This document shows positions 43,598-51,850 of a stretch of DNA of 64,000 nt, in pieces. Source of the stretch: an uncultured Actinomycetes bacterium (lineage in GTDB: Bacteria; Actinomycetota; Actinomycetes; Nanopelagicales; Nanopelagicaceae); NCBI GenBank assembly GCA_903834515.1, contig CAILJM010000023.1, positions 1 through 64,000 on the forward strand. The letters are read 5' to 3'. The position numbers and the translations under genes were made by a program. Under the pieces are notes generated by a model. That model worked only from the letters and a program-made list of their open reading frames with translations. It made no database searches and had not been told where the DNA came from. The stretch's first letter is position 1. Each line of letters starts with the position of its first letter.

Positions 43598-44674
43598 TTA
43601 CGCGCTTCTCTTAGTTGCGATGATTGCCATTTGGTGAAGCAATTCTTGCGCGGTGATGTCAATGACTGGATTGTCGATGGCGGTGATGGCTTGTTGAGTG
43701 AGATGTGAAATGAGTTCTTCAAGATGGGCCGCTGCACCGGTCTCAAGAATAATTGCCTGTAACTCTTTTATCTGATCGGAGTCGAGATCCGGCCGACCAA
43801 AGAGCTCTTTGATGATAGCCCTTTGTGAAAGCGAAGATCGTTCATGAGTCATCGCCATTAAGACGGTGCGCTTTCCTTCACGAAGATCGTCGCCGGTTGG
43901 TTTTCCAGTCTCTGCGGAATCACCAAAGACGCCTAGCAAGTCATCGCGAAGCTGGAAGGCCTCGCCTAGCGGTAAGCCATACGCAGAATAGATAGGGTAA
44001 AGCGCACTGGTATTTTTAGGTGAGAGTGAAGCCCCAAAGTGAAGAGGTCTTTCGATGCTGTACTTTCCTGATTTGTAACGCGCGACCTTTAACGAGCGCT
44101 CAACGTTTGAGCTTGCAAGTGCTTGTTCGTGTATATCTAAGTACTGCCCAGCCATTAGCTCAACTTGCATCTCATCAAAGATAGGGAGCGACGCCACGAT
44201 CTGTTCTGCAGGGACTCCAGATTCATGGAGCATCTTGGAGGCCCAGACAAGTGCAAGGTCGCCGAGAAGAATGGCACTTGCTATCCCGTATTGGGAAGCT
44301 GAGCCAGATAATTCTTGTTGATTGTGGAGATTTTCAAATTGCTTGTGAATTGCTGGCGCACCTCTTCGTGTGTCGGAGGCATCCATGACATCGTCGTGGA
44401 TGAGGGCACAGACATGAATAAGTTCAACGCTTGAAAGCGCTCGGATTAATTCTGGGGAGAGTTCGGCCCCGGATCCGGCATACCCAATGGCGGCCAGGAG
44501 TGGCCGGAAGCGTTTGCCGCTATCGAGAAGGAAACCCTTGAGCGCCTCGGCAACTGGCACCAATTCCGGTCCAATCTCAGTGAGATAGTGATTATCTGCC
44601 TCAATGAAGGCCTCAAGCGCCTGATTAATGCGACCTCGCAACGCGGTAAGAGTGAGAGGTTCGCGTGATTCCAT
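43598..44674 (-). CDS. crtE: Polyprenyl diphosphate synthase (probable GGPP synthase)
   Basis: A 358-residue trans-isoprenyl diphosphate synthase with both Asp-rich motifs, LIHDDVMDASDTRRG (FARM) and QLRDDLLGVFGD (SARM), and GKRFRPLLAAIGY. Location directly before crtI supports geranylgeranyl diphosphate as product; chain length cannot be fixed from the sequence alone. TACCTT lies six bases before the ATG, in a GGTACC palindrome shared with the divergent metF promoter. Confidence 0.92.
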   Translation of the reverse strand: MESREPLTLTALRGRINQALEAFIEADNHYLTEIGPELVPVAEALKGFLLDSGKRFRPLLAAIGYAGSGAELSPELIRALSSVELIHVCALIHDDVMDASDTRRGAPAIHKQFENLHNQQELSGSASQYGIASAILLGDLALVWASKMLHESGVPAEQIVASLPIFDEMQVELMAGQYLDIHEQALASSNVERSLKVARYKSGKYSIERPLHFGASLSPKNTSALYPIYSAYGLPLGEAFQLRDDLLGVFGDSAETGKPTGDDLREGKRTVLMAMTHERSSLSQRAIIKELFGRPDLDSDQIKELQAIILETGAAAHLEELISHLTQQAITAIDNPVIDITAQELLHQMAIIATKRSA

Positions 44675-44680
44675 GTCGTA

Positions 44681-44690
44681 AAGGTACCCT
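44681..44690. promoter_or_regulatory. Shared divergent -10 region of crtE and metF
   Basis: AAGGTACCCT holds TACCTT on the reverse strand (six bases before crtE ATG) and TACCCT on the forward strand (eight bases before metF ATG), centred on the GGTACC palindrome. Confidence 0.5.
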
Positions 44691-44698
44691 GCCTCTCT

Positions 44699-45607
44699 AT
44701 GGTTACGCCTGTTGAGAGTAGAGATGAAGCGCCGGTCAAGCGGGCTACATTCTCCATTGAGCTCTTTCCGCCTAAGGATGGCGAAGGAGAGTCGAAGCTA
44801 TGGCAAACCGTCGAGGCTCTTAAATCACTTCACCCGGATTTCGTTTCAGTGACTTATGGTGCTGGCGGCAGCACCCGTGATCGAACCATTCGAATTGCAG
44901 AAGAATTTACTGCCCGTACCGGAGTTTCGACTGTTGCTCACTTAACCTGTGTCGGCTCCACCCGGGAAGAGCTCGTTGAGATTTTGAAGCACTATAAATT
45001 GGCGGGGATTAACAGCATTCTTGCGCTACGGGGTGATCCAACCGGAGGGCCAAGTGCTCCATGGATCACTACGCCCGGGGGCTTTGATCACGCCTCTCAA
45101 CTTGTTGAACTTGCGATGAGCGAAGGTGGCTTTGACGTTGGGGTTGCTGCATTTCCGGACGGGCACCCAGCTTCGGGGGGCAATTTTGATCTGGATATCG
45201 AAACATTGCTTCGCAAAGAAGAGCTTGGAGCGAAATTTGCGACAACTCAATTTTTCTTTGAAGTATCTGCCTACGAGAGATTGGTGGGAGCACTTGCAGC
45301 ACGTGGATCGAGTTTGCCAGTAATTGCAGGCATTCTCCCGATTACCAACATCAAACAGTTAACGCGAATGTCTGAGTTAAACGGGACTGCTCTTCCAGAA
45401 AAATTAGTTGCTGCCTTTGAAAGGTATAGCGATGATCAAGAGGAGATACGTAATTATGGGGTTGAAGTAGCTACAAAACTTTCGGAAGATTTATTGAAAG
45501 TGGGGGCTCCTGGTCTACATTTTTACACGATGAATACTGCTACCGCGACGCTTCGAATCGCGAAGAACCTAGGCTTGGATAAATTGGATAAAAGTGAGCT
45601 TCAATAA
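44699..45607 (+). CDS. metF: 5,10-methylenetetrahydrofolate reductase
   Basis: FAD enzyme producing 5-methyl-THF for methionine synthesis. The 302-residue TIM barrel has FSIELFPPKDGEGE (catalytic Glu region), DFVSVTYGAGGSTRDRT, AHLTCVGSTREEL, ILALRGDPTGG and TQFFFEVSAYERL, all conserved in MetF. It is not close to metXY, but all three feed methionine. The C-terminal codons overlap the next gene by 14 bases. Confidence 0.94.
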   Translation: MVTPVESRDEAPVKRATFSIELFPPKDGEGESKLWQTVEALKSLHPDFVSVTYGAGGSTRDRTIRIAEEFTARTGVSTVAHLTCVGSTREELVEILKHYKLAGINSILALRGDPTGGPSAPWITTPGGFDHASQLVELAMSEGGFDVGVAAFPDGHPASGGNFDLDIETLLRKEELGAKFATTQFFFEVSAYERLVGALAARGSSLPVIAGILPITNIKQLTRMSELNGTALPEKLVAAFERYSDDQEEIRNYGVEVATKLSEDLLKVGAPGLHFYTMNTATATLRIAKNLGLDKLDKSELQ

Positions 45608-46232
45608 TTTCAGCGCTGAGTGGAGTCGACTTCACGGAACTGCAAAAATTTCCCGAGTCGTTTTGGGGTGGCTTCGAATTTCTTATATGTTAGTGAAACC
45701 TCTTCACGTGCTGCGAATCTCTCCTAATCTTGTAACCCTCGCCGGCCTTCTCTTTGGTCTGCTGACATGGATGCAACGAGAGAATGGCGTGAGCGTGCTT
45801 TTCTTGGTGCTCTCCCTTGTGGCAGATGGAATTGATGGTTCACTTGCCATTGTGAGTGGCCGAGCTTCAAAGTTCGGCGCGCACTTCGATTCAGTTGTTG
45901 ACAGGGTTGTGGAATTTTTATGGGCCCTCACATTTTATAAAATTGGTGCACCATTAATTGTCATTGCTCTCTGCTGGACAGCGGCACTTGCCCAAGAGTA
46001 TGTGCGAGCCCGATCTGCTGGGCTTGGCCATCGATCTATCGATGTTATTACTATGGCAGAACGACCAGTGAGAGCGATTCTGTTAGGGCTGGCGCTTGTG
46101 GGACACTTTATGAATCTTCACGGCGAATCACTTCTTGCTTATGTATGGTTAATCTTGCAGTGCCAAGCGCTAGTGGTAGTCCTTCGCGATTCCTACACCG
46201 CCTTGAGCGCTAATAATCGCTTCGGCAACTAA
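45594..46232 (+). CDS. CDP-alcohol phosphatidyltransferase family protein
   Basis: A 212-residue membrane enzyme of phospholipid synthesis with about six helices. The family motif is DG-x2-A-x-x8-G-x3-D-x3-D in ADGIDGSLAIVSGRASKFG followed by HFDSVVD. All acidic ligands and glycines are present, but the Arg normally following Ala (the 'AR' position) is Ile. GTG start overlaps metF by 14 bases, so translation is coupled. The 3' end overlaps the convergent desaturase gene by 63 bases. Which alcohol is used (inositol phosphate, glycerol phosphate, other) is not apparent. Confidence 0.82.
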   Translation: MSFNNFSAEWSRLHGTAKISRVVLGWLRISYMLVKPLHVLRISPNLVTLAGLLFGLLTWMQRENGVSVLFLVLSLVADGIDGSLAIVSGRASKFGAHFDSVVDRVVEFLWALTFYKIGAPLIVIALCWTAALAQEYVRARSAGLGHRSIDVITMAERPVRAILLGLALVGHFMNLHGESLLAYVWLILQCQALVVVLRDSYTALSANNRFGN

Positions 46233-47735
46233 CTCGCCACTTATTCCTACGAGAGGCAACCCACCACCAGGATGTGCTGATCCTCCAACAGAGAATAGAT
46301 TCTTTAACCTACTTCGATTCTTCGTTCTTAAGAATGCAGCACGTGCGCCATTACTCGATGTCCCGTAAATCGAGCCTCCGGGAGCATTCGTGGATTTCTC
46401 AAGATCGAAAGGTGAACGAAATTCCATGAGCTCCAATCTCTCTGTCACTCGTAAGCCGCGCTGATCTAAAATGGCAAGGATGCGTTCTGCGTAGGCTTGA
46501 GGATTATCCTTCCAATCAACACCATGAGTATCTGAAGGGACATGAGTATCTGAATGGACATGAGTATCTGAATGGAGAGGTGCGTTAACAAGCACAAACC
46601 AAGCCTCTTTATTTTCACCTTTGACCATCGTTGGATCATGTGGAGCGCAGATATAAATTGTGGGATCGGAGACCTTTTCGTGGGTATCGAAGAGCTCTTC
46701 AAATTCGCGTTCGTAGTTCTCCGGGAAGTAAACATTGTGGTGGCGAAGCTGTGGGATCGGACCTTTAACTCTTGAATTATCGAGCCCAAGGAGAAGTGAG
46801 AAGCCGGAGAACGAACGCTCTGCCTTCTTCAGATTGCGGCGCTCTCGCTTTACTCGCTTCTCTTGAGGTGAGATAAGTGAGTTCAACGTCAACTCAGAGT
46901 CGGCATTTGAAATTATGTAATCCGCCTCAATCGCTCTACCTGCAACCATAATTCCTGTGGCAGACCCATCCTTGGTCAGAATTTTCTCTACTCGTGCATT
47001 GAGGTGGATTTTCACCCCGAGTTCCTCGCATCGCTGACCGAGTGCTTCTGCAAGAGTCCCAATGCCGCCCTTGACGTGCCAGGCGCCAAAGGTTGTTTCA
47101 ACAAATGCGATTGTAAGCAGCACGGCGGGGGCTTTGCGCGGGTCAGAACCCGTATATGTTGCATAGCGATGAATAATCTTTTGAAGGTATGGATTGCTGG
47201 TGTATTTCGAAGTCAAGCTTGAAAGTGTTTCGAGGGGCGCGATCTCTTTGAGATCACTAATAAAACCTCTTCGGCGAAGAAGTTTTCGAATTGGCAGCAA
47301 CTCAGACTCGATAAATGGTCCGCGCGATACATCCCACATCGCTTCAGCTCGCTGCATTAACGAGTGCCATTCGTCGCCCGCTTTTTTGCCGAGCACTCGA
47401 TCGATCTCTTCGCAAATAGAAGGGAGCGAAAGATTTGCGAATGTGAGGGAGGTTCCATCGGCAAAGTGATAAGCGAAAGCCGGATCCACGGGTTGAAGTT
47501 CTGAAACTAGTTCAAGGCGTTTGCCCGTCTTTTTGAAGAGATCCCGATAGACCGCTGGAATCGTCAAGAGCGAGGGGCCAACATCGAAGGCGTAATCACC
47601 GATCCATTCGGTCCGACATTTGCCGCCTACGCGCTCCGCCGCTTCAAAAATTTCTACCTCAAAGCCAGCTCGTGCTAACCGTGCGGCTGCAGCCATTCCG
47701 CCCATACCGGCTCCAATGACCACCACCTTGCGCAT
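46170..47735 (-). CDS. Second CrtI-family carotenoid desaturase (CrtD-like)
   Basis: A 521-residue FAD oxidoreductase of the phytoene desaturase family. It starts VVVIGAGMGGMAAAARLARAGFEVEIFE and ends with GGSAHPGGGLPLVGISGELVAEAI. It is clearly different from the crtI at 42106. As the last gene of the hydrolase/crtA-like/cruF/glycosyltransferase set, it is most likely a 3,4-desaturase acting on the acyclic end, as CrtD does, though ketolase-type activity is possible. A loop near residue 390 holds three His-Ser-Asp-Thr-His repeats encoded by an 18-bp tandem repeat. The start overlaps the glycosyltransferase stop by one base (TGATG). Confidence 0.85.
   Translation of the reverse strand: MRKVVVIGAGMGGMAAAARLARAGFEVEIFEAAERVGGKCRTEWIGDYAFDVGPSLLTIPAVYRDLFKKTGKRLELVSELQPVDPAFAYHFADGTSLTFANLSLPSICEEIDRVLGKKAGDEWHSLMQRAEAMWDVSRGPFIESELLPIRKLLRRRGFISDLKEIAPLETLSSLTSKYTSNPYLQKIIHRYATYTGSDPRKAPAVLLTIAFVETTFGAWHVKGGIGTLAEALGQRCEELGVKIHLNARVEKILTKDGSATGIMVAGRAIEADYIISNADSELTLNSLISPQEKRVKRERRNLKKAERSFSGFSLLLGLDNSRVKGPIPQLRHHNVYFPENYEREFEELFDTHEKVSDPTIYICAPHDPTMVKGENKEAWFVLVNAPLHSDTHVHSDTHVPSDTHGVDWKDNPQAYAERILAILDQRGLRVTERLELMEFRSPFDLEKSTNAPGGSIYGTSSNGARAAFLRTKNRSRLKNLFSVGGSAHPGGGLPLVGISGELVAEAIISAQGGVGIAKDYH
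46523..46576 (-). repeat. 18-bp tandem repeat in CrtD-like gene
   Basis: Three copies of CATGAGTATCTGAATGGA (first copy with one change), keeping frame and encoding a six-residue Ser-Asp-Thr-His repeat. Confidence 0.93.
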
Positions 47736-48841
47736 CAGATAACTCTACGGCCTCTCCATTCCAACTGCCCCAATGACTTTCGGCGATATGACTCACAGAT
47801 GAGATAAACGAGAATGAGCGCCGAGATTGGGTGGAGGATGACGTTGTAAATTGGAGATTTGCTCCGCGTCGCAGCAACAAAATGAGTGAGCGCCACCAGC
47901 GTAAATGGAAGTGCGGCGGTAGTGATGCCTGTGAGAAGAAGGATCGAAGGCAGAACTTGCGTGAGGATTAAGAGGGCAATCGTAAAGAGCGAACCGACTG
48001 GCCCTCCGAAAGCTTTCCAGAGCGACTTTGTATACCCTGAAATAAGTTGGCTATTGCTCTCATACATAGTGCAGGTCGCGACCTTGCTTGCTTCTGCAAC
48101 GCCACCTTTGAACCCATTATCTGTGAGTTTTCGAGCGAGAGCTAAATCCTCGAGCACTTCATCTTTCACCGCCTCATGTCCGGAGATCGCGAAATATGTT
48201 GACCGTTTAACTATAAAGAACTGACCATTTGCAATAATCATTGACGGCCATTTCCCACTCTCTGCAAGGCGAAGGGGAACCGATGTGAGCCACGACCATT
48301 GGAGCAGCGGTTGAATGAGTTTCATTAAAAGTGTTTTACCGTGTTGTGCTGGGTAGGGCGAGATGAAATCCCACTCCAAAGATTGCATAAGATCAATTGC
48401 TGATGAGATTGCCGATGGCGAGAGGCGAACATCTGCATCGAGGAAAACTAGGAACTCTTGAGAGGAGTTCTGAGCAAGTTGCAGACAGGCGTAAGGCTTT
48501 CCTAGCCAACCTTCCGGCAACTTATCGCCGTGAAGAACTTTAATGCGCGATGCGTATCCCTCAAGAATGTCTCGGGTTGAATCTGTTGAATTATCATCGA
48601 GAGCCAAAATCTCGACACTTGATAGCCCGCGTGAAGCAAGAGCAGATTCAATCACCGATGCGGCATTAAACGCTTCATTTCGCATTGGGATCAAGATTGC
48701 AACGTCGAAGTTCTTAGGATCTTTAAGGTCTTCTGTTGCTGGATTCTGGGAGAGAGAACGCATTACCAGAAGGTTTGAGAGGGATATGAGAAGGGCGATG
48801 CAAGAGAGAGTTGTAAGTATGGGTAGAACAAGAACCATCAT
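47735..48841 (-). CDS. GT2-family glycosyltransferase of carotenoid pathway (CruG/CrtQ-like)
   Basis: A 368-residue membrane-bound family 2 glycosyltransferase. An N-terminal helix precedes the GT-A domain: VAILIPMRNEAFNAASVIESAL, LALDDNSTDSTRDIL, the DXD in FLDADVRLSP, and the acidic catalytic segment DEVLEDLALARKLTDNG. Three or four C-terminal helices follow. Located between cruF-like and crtD-like genes, it should attach a sugar to a hydroxylated carotenoid, as CruG does to the 2'-hydroxyl of myxol. ATG four bases after the cruF stop. Confidence 0.85.
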   Translation of the reverse strand: MMVLVLPILTTLSCIALLISLSNLLVMRSLSQNPATEDLKDPKNFDVAILIPMRNEAFNAASVIESALASRGLSSVEILALDDNSTDSTRDILEGYASRIKVLHGDKLPEGWLGKPYACLQLAQNSSQEFLVFLDADVRLSPSAISSAIDLMQSLEWDFISPYPAQHGKTLLMKLIQPLLQWSWLTSVPLRLAESGKWPSMIIANGQFFIVKRSTYFAISGHEAVKDEVLEDLALARKLTDNGFKGGVAEASKVATCTMYESNSQLISGYTKSLWKAFGGPVGSLFTIALLILTQVLPSILLLTGITTAALPFTLVALTHFVAATRSKSPIYNVILHPISALILVYLICESYRRKSLGQLEWRGRRVI

Positions 48842-48843
48842 TG

Positions 48844-49656
48844 CTAAAAGGAATCCGGTCGACCAAAACGTAACTCAAAAAAATATGGCAGAAGAAGTAG
48901 CCCCAGGAATAATCCACCCATTAACGCCACACCAGGTTCATGGAAGAAGAAGATATTCCCAATAATTCCAGAGAATAAAGTCCACGCTAAAAAGAGATTT
49001 GGGATGGCACTAGAGGGACCATATTTTCGGCGATCCTTTGGCAAAGCCCAATGCAGTAAGGCCATTAAACCCATGCCTGCGAGCAACCATCCAGCACTAT
49101 TTGAGAGTGGAATTGTTGGCTCAAATGGAGTTGCTCTTCCATGAAATGTCCAGATCCAGCGGTGCGCGCGCACCATTTGCGGATCAAGAAAGAGATCCCA
49201 CGCCATCAATCCGATCCCGCCGTAAAGAAATACCCAACTCTTCCCAACTTTTCTAGCTGCAAGGAGCAGTGGATAAGCGAGCATCATCCACGCAAAAGGA
49301 ACGAGAATCGGGACTCCAGCGATAGCGGTACCGAGCGAATGATCGTATCGGTAGCTCCCAAATGGCCATCCCGTCTTACTTCCAATGATCTCCACAGCGA
49401 GGGCGTAGCCAAAGGTGAGAAGCAAGAAGGAGATAGCAAATCTGGCTCCATAGGAAAAGTAAGAATGAAGGAGCATCGTTGCCGCTGCGCAATAGACGGT
49501 AGCAATTGTCACCGAGGTCAGAATATTTCCATGCACAAGCGGGTAAGAAATTTGGAGGGCGATCGCGGCGATAAATATTGAATTGAGAACTAGCGACTTT
49601 TTACCAGAAAGAGATCGGCGATTATTACTCCGAGGCCGATACTGGCGGATAGACAT
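48844..49656 (-). CDS. cruF: CruF-like carotenoid 1',2'-hydratase
   Basis: A polytopic membrane protein of about 270 residues with seven or eight helices, matching the CruF (carotenoid biosynthesis, former DUF422) family. It shows YALAVEIIGSKTGWPFGSYRYDHSLG, GVPILVPFAWMML, GLMAWDLFLDPQMVRAHRWIW and NSAGWLLAG. CruF adds water across the 1',2' double bond of the acyclic end of gamma-carotene or lycopene-type carotenoids. Start: ATG at 49654-49656; a GTG at 49671 is in frame and possible. Confidence 0.87.
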   Translation of the reverse strand: MSIRQYRPRSNNRRSLSGKKSLVLNSIFIAAIALQISYPLVHGNILTSVTIATVYCAAATMLLHSYFSYGARFAISFLLLTFGYALAVEIIGSKTGWPFGSYRYDHSLGTAIAGVPILVPFAWMMLAYPLLLAARKVGKSWVFLYGGIGLMAWDLFLDPQMVRAHRWIWTFHGRATPFEPTIPLSNSAGWLLAGMGLMALLHWALPKDRRKYGPSSAIPNLFLAWTLFSGIIGNIFFFHEPGVALMGGLFLGLLLLPYFFELRFGRPDSF

Positions 49657-49695
49657 GGCGCAATTCTGCACTACTACTGCGCAACGCGCCTCGCA

Positions 49696-50394
49696 TTAGG
49701 CTTGTATCGCCCCATTGTTTTGAGCGAGATTCACGTGATGACGATCGAGAACTGCGAAACGTGCGAAAAGCTCCTCTGAGTACCATTGAAATCTTTCGGT
49801 CTTTTCGATTGCCTCTTGATGAGCGCTGGTTCTATAGGCGAAGGCCCGCAAATCTTCTTGTGATCTCCAATGCGAGAAGGTCCCCTGGAGTCCGAATGGC
49901 GCCTCACCGATCCCTATAGCCTGAATAAGCCCCTCGGCACTGTGAAGAGAACGGGTGACGGCAGGGACCGATCTCCAGAAGCGAAGGTTCTGTCGCCATG
50001 AAATTCTTGCTCGCGTGATGGTTGCCACTTCGCCCTTCCATAAAGTTGCAGATGGCGAACTCTCGGTTAGCGAGAATCTTGGTCTCCCTGCCCAATTACC
50101 GTGGGAGGCGATGGGGGAGAGCTCAAAAAGTTCTTCGCTTATAGCAAATCGTCGCCAACTCTTTACAGATGTAATCTGATCAAGCTCTTTATATTCGCCA
50201 TCAGAGTGAATGATGAGTGCCCAAGTAAGAAGGTCAGCATCCGAAGGCGTGAAGGTTTCGCCAGCACCTGTTCCCAGGGATTTATGAAAGAGCAGGTGTG
50301 GATTTTTACGCAATGAGAAGCGATCAATCGCCATGTGAATCAGAGCCCGGAGTAAGTCTCGTCTTCTTATTTTCCAGATAAAGAAATATGTCAC
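49696..50394 (-). CDS. CrtA-like carotenoid monooxygenase (spheroidene monooxygenase family)
   Basis: A 232-residue protein resembling spheroidene monooxygenase. Features are an N-terminal beta strand VTYFFIWKI, then LRKNPHLLFHKSLGTGAGETFTP, ATITRARISWRQNLRFWRSVPAV, GIGEAPFGLQGTFSHW and the C-terminal WYSEELFARF. CrtA inserts oxygen at C-2 of the acyclic carotenoid end. The GTG start overlaps the hydrolase stop by four bases; a longer upstream frame would only duplicate hydrolase sequence. In this operon it could supply the C-2' oxygen that CruF does not make; that is inference. Confidence 0.82.
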   Translation of the reverse strand: MTYFFIWKIRRRDLLRALIHMAIDRFSLRKNPHLLFHKSLGTGAGETFTPSDADLLTWALIIHSDGEYKELDQITSVKSWRRFAISEELFELSPIASHGNWAGRPRFSLTESSPSATLWKGEVATITRARISWRQNLRFWRSVPAVTRSLHSAEGLIQAIGIGEAPFGLQGTFSHWRSQEDLRAFAYRTSAHQEAIEKTERFQWYSEELFARFAVLDRHHVNLAQNNGAIQA

Positions 50395-51182
50395 GAGGAA
50401 TGACCGGTGGTGAGGCGAATTTCCGCCACTACTTCTGGAGCACGATCCCACATCGGGGCATGTCCTGATTGCGGCAGGACGACCCAGCGCGAATGTTGTG
50501 GCACAAGCGATCGCTCTTGTGAATATTGCGCAGGCAAGGTGTTATCTGAATCGCCGAAGACGACCGTAATTGGAATTGCTGAAGAGATATCTTTATCAAA
50601 ACGAAGTCCAAGCATCGCATCCCATGCCGGGAAGTAACCAAGGGAGCTACCCATCGCTTTAGTCGCATCGATGCAGATTTCAAGGGGGAGTGTTTGCCAT
50701 TGCGGACTCACCTTTGAAAATCCAATTTTCTTCGCCCATGTGTATTTAAGAAGATGTGGTGCAACATAGTGCGTGCCAGATGCCATGTAACGCGAGAGAG
50801 CGCCTAAGGCTTGGCGTTTAGTTTCCGGTACCAGCCATAAGCCAGCTGGGGCTAGCGCCGTTACAGAGAGAATCTGCTCTGGAAATGCAGCGGCCAATTC
50901 AAGTGAAGTCCAACCACCCAATGAATTGCCGACTACGTGAAACTTTTCGTATCCCCACTCGTGCATCTGTCGACTCACAAGCTGGGCGAGAGAAGCCGGG
51001 TCCATCCTTGTGCCTCCTGGCATTTTGCTCTTTCCGTGGCCAGGCAAATCAACTGCTATGACTTCAAAATCCTTCGAGAGGTCTGGTGTGATGAGTTTCC
51101 ACGCTTCACTTGACGATCCCATTCCGTGAATGAGTAGGAGCGGTTCACCGACTCCACTCTTTACGTGTGCTAATTCAAACAT
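50391..51182 (-). CDS. Alpha/beta hydrolase
   Basis: A 263-residue alpha/beta-fold hydrolase with the oxyanion-loop motif LLLIHGMGSSS, VDLPGHGKS, the nucleophile elbow VVGNSLGGW (Ser near residue 96), an acid in VFGDSD and the His in PQSGHAPMWDRA. It is the first gene of the reverse-strand carotenoid-tailoring operon and is coupled to the crtA-like gene. The substrate is unknown; a role in carotenoid ester turnover would be speculation. TAAACT lies six bases before the ATG. Confidence 0.82.
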   Translation of the reverse strand: MFELAHVKSGVGEPLLLIHGMGSSSEAWKLITPDLSKDFEVIAVDLPGHGKSKMPGGTRMDPASLAQLVSRQMHEWGYEKFHVVGNSLGGWTSLELAAAFPEQILSVTALAPAGLWLVPETKRQALGALSRYMASGTHYVAPHLLKYTWAKKIGFSKVSPQWQTLPLEICIDATKAMGSSLGYFPAWDAMLGLRFDKDISSAIPITVVFGDSDNTLPAQYSQERSLVPQHSRWVVLPQSGHAPMWDRAPEVVAEIRLTTGHSS

Positions 51183-51188
51183 GGAAGG

Positions 51189-51194
51189 AGTTTA
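51189..51194 (-). promoter_or_regulatory. -10 element of leaderless hydrolase/carotenoid operon
   Basis: TAAACT on the reverse strand, six bases (CCTTCC) before the ATG at 51182. It probably drives the five-gene operon down to 46170. Confidence 0.5.
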
Positions 51195-51211
51195 TTACAG
51201 GGCGAACGTTA

Positions 51212-51239
51212 AAAGGCCCCCGGATTAACGGGGGCCTTT
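51212..51239 (-). terminator. Rho-independent terminator after membrane protein gene
   Basis: AAAGGCCCCC (51212-51221) pairs with GGGGGCCTTT (51230-51239) with an eight-base loop. In the reverse direction the stem ends in TTTT. It lies between the membrane protein stop and the carotenoid-operon promoter. Confidence 0.9.
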
Positions 51240-51259
51240 CCCTCACGGAGAGATGAGGC

Positions 51260-51850
51260 TTAAATCGCGTCATCCTCTGAAGTGCGACGAGAATGCGCGA
51301 ATCCCAAGAGAGCGAGGATCAAGAAGATCAAACCGCCGAGGAATGAGACCCAAGAGGAAATCATCGCTATCTGACCAAGTTGCCAGAATGCATAAGCATT
51401 GAGGAGCATTCCGCGAAGGCTCTCACCTTTGAAGACAGTTCCGACCGTGTTGTCGAGTGCGACAACCTGGGCAGCGAGTGCCGCATTTGTTGGATCGGCT
51501 GCCGCTTCTGCCTTAAGAGAAATTTCCTGAGCCGAAAGTTCGGAATAGACCTTTCCTCCGCCAATCGCGCTGAGATGGAAAGCAATGTAATGATCTGCAT
51601 ACATTTGAGCTTCCTTACCTGTGGTCATCAACTTTCCACCATGAGCCTTGAAGAATGCGGTGACATCTGCACTCTCTTTTGGATTATGGGTAGCAGTTGG
51701 AAGCGTGATCTTTTGAGCAGCGAGTTGGTCTTTCACTTGATTATTTGCAAATGTGCCACCCCATGTGAGGAGGGCGCCGGCTGCGATAAGAATGACTGCG
51801 AGCAATCCGCCAATCATGCTTGCTAATTTATCGAAAGTCTTTCTCTTCAT
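51260..51850 (-). CDS. Conserved two-helix membrane protein of unknown function
   Basis: A 196-residue protein with one helix near residues 12-32 (IGGLLAVILIAAGALLTWGG), an external domain of about 120 residues, and a second helix near 163-183 (WVSFLGGLIFLILALLG). The external part includes an Ala/Thr-rich helix and HIAFHLS-like His positions (YADHYIAFHLSAIGGGKVYSE). I do not recognise a functional family. The ATG at 51850 has GAGGA seven bases upstream; the TTG four codons earlier is less likely. It is monocistronic and ends in a strong terminator. Confidence 0.75.
   Translation of the reverse strand: MKRKTFDKLASMIGGLLAVILIAAGALLTWGGTFANNQVKDQLAAQKITLPTATHNPKESADVTAFFKAHGGKLMTTGKEAQMYADHYIAFHLSAIGGGKVYSELSAQEISLKAEAAADPTNAALAAQVVALDNTVGTVFKGESLRGMLLNAYAFWQLGQIAMISSWVSFLGGLIFLILALLGFAHSRRTSEDDAI

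Noticed and set aside
50395-50451. N-terminal extension of the CrtA-like protein
   Set aside because: These codons are antiphase to the end of the hydrolase gene; the GTG at 50394 gives the normal CrtA N-terminus and a four-base overlap.
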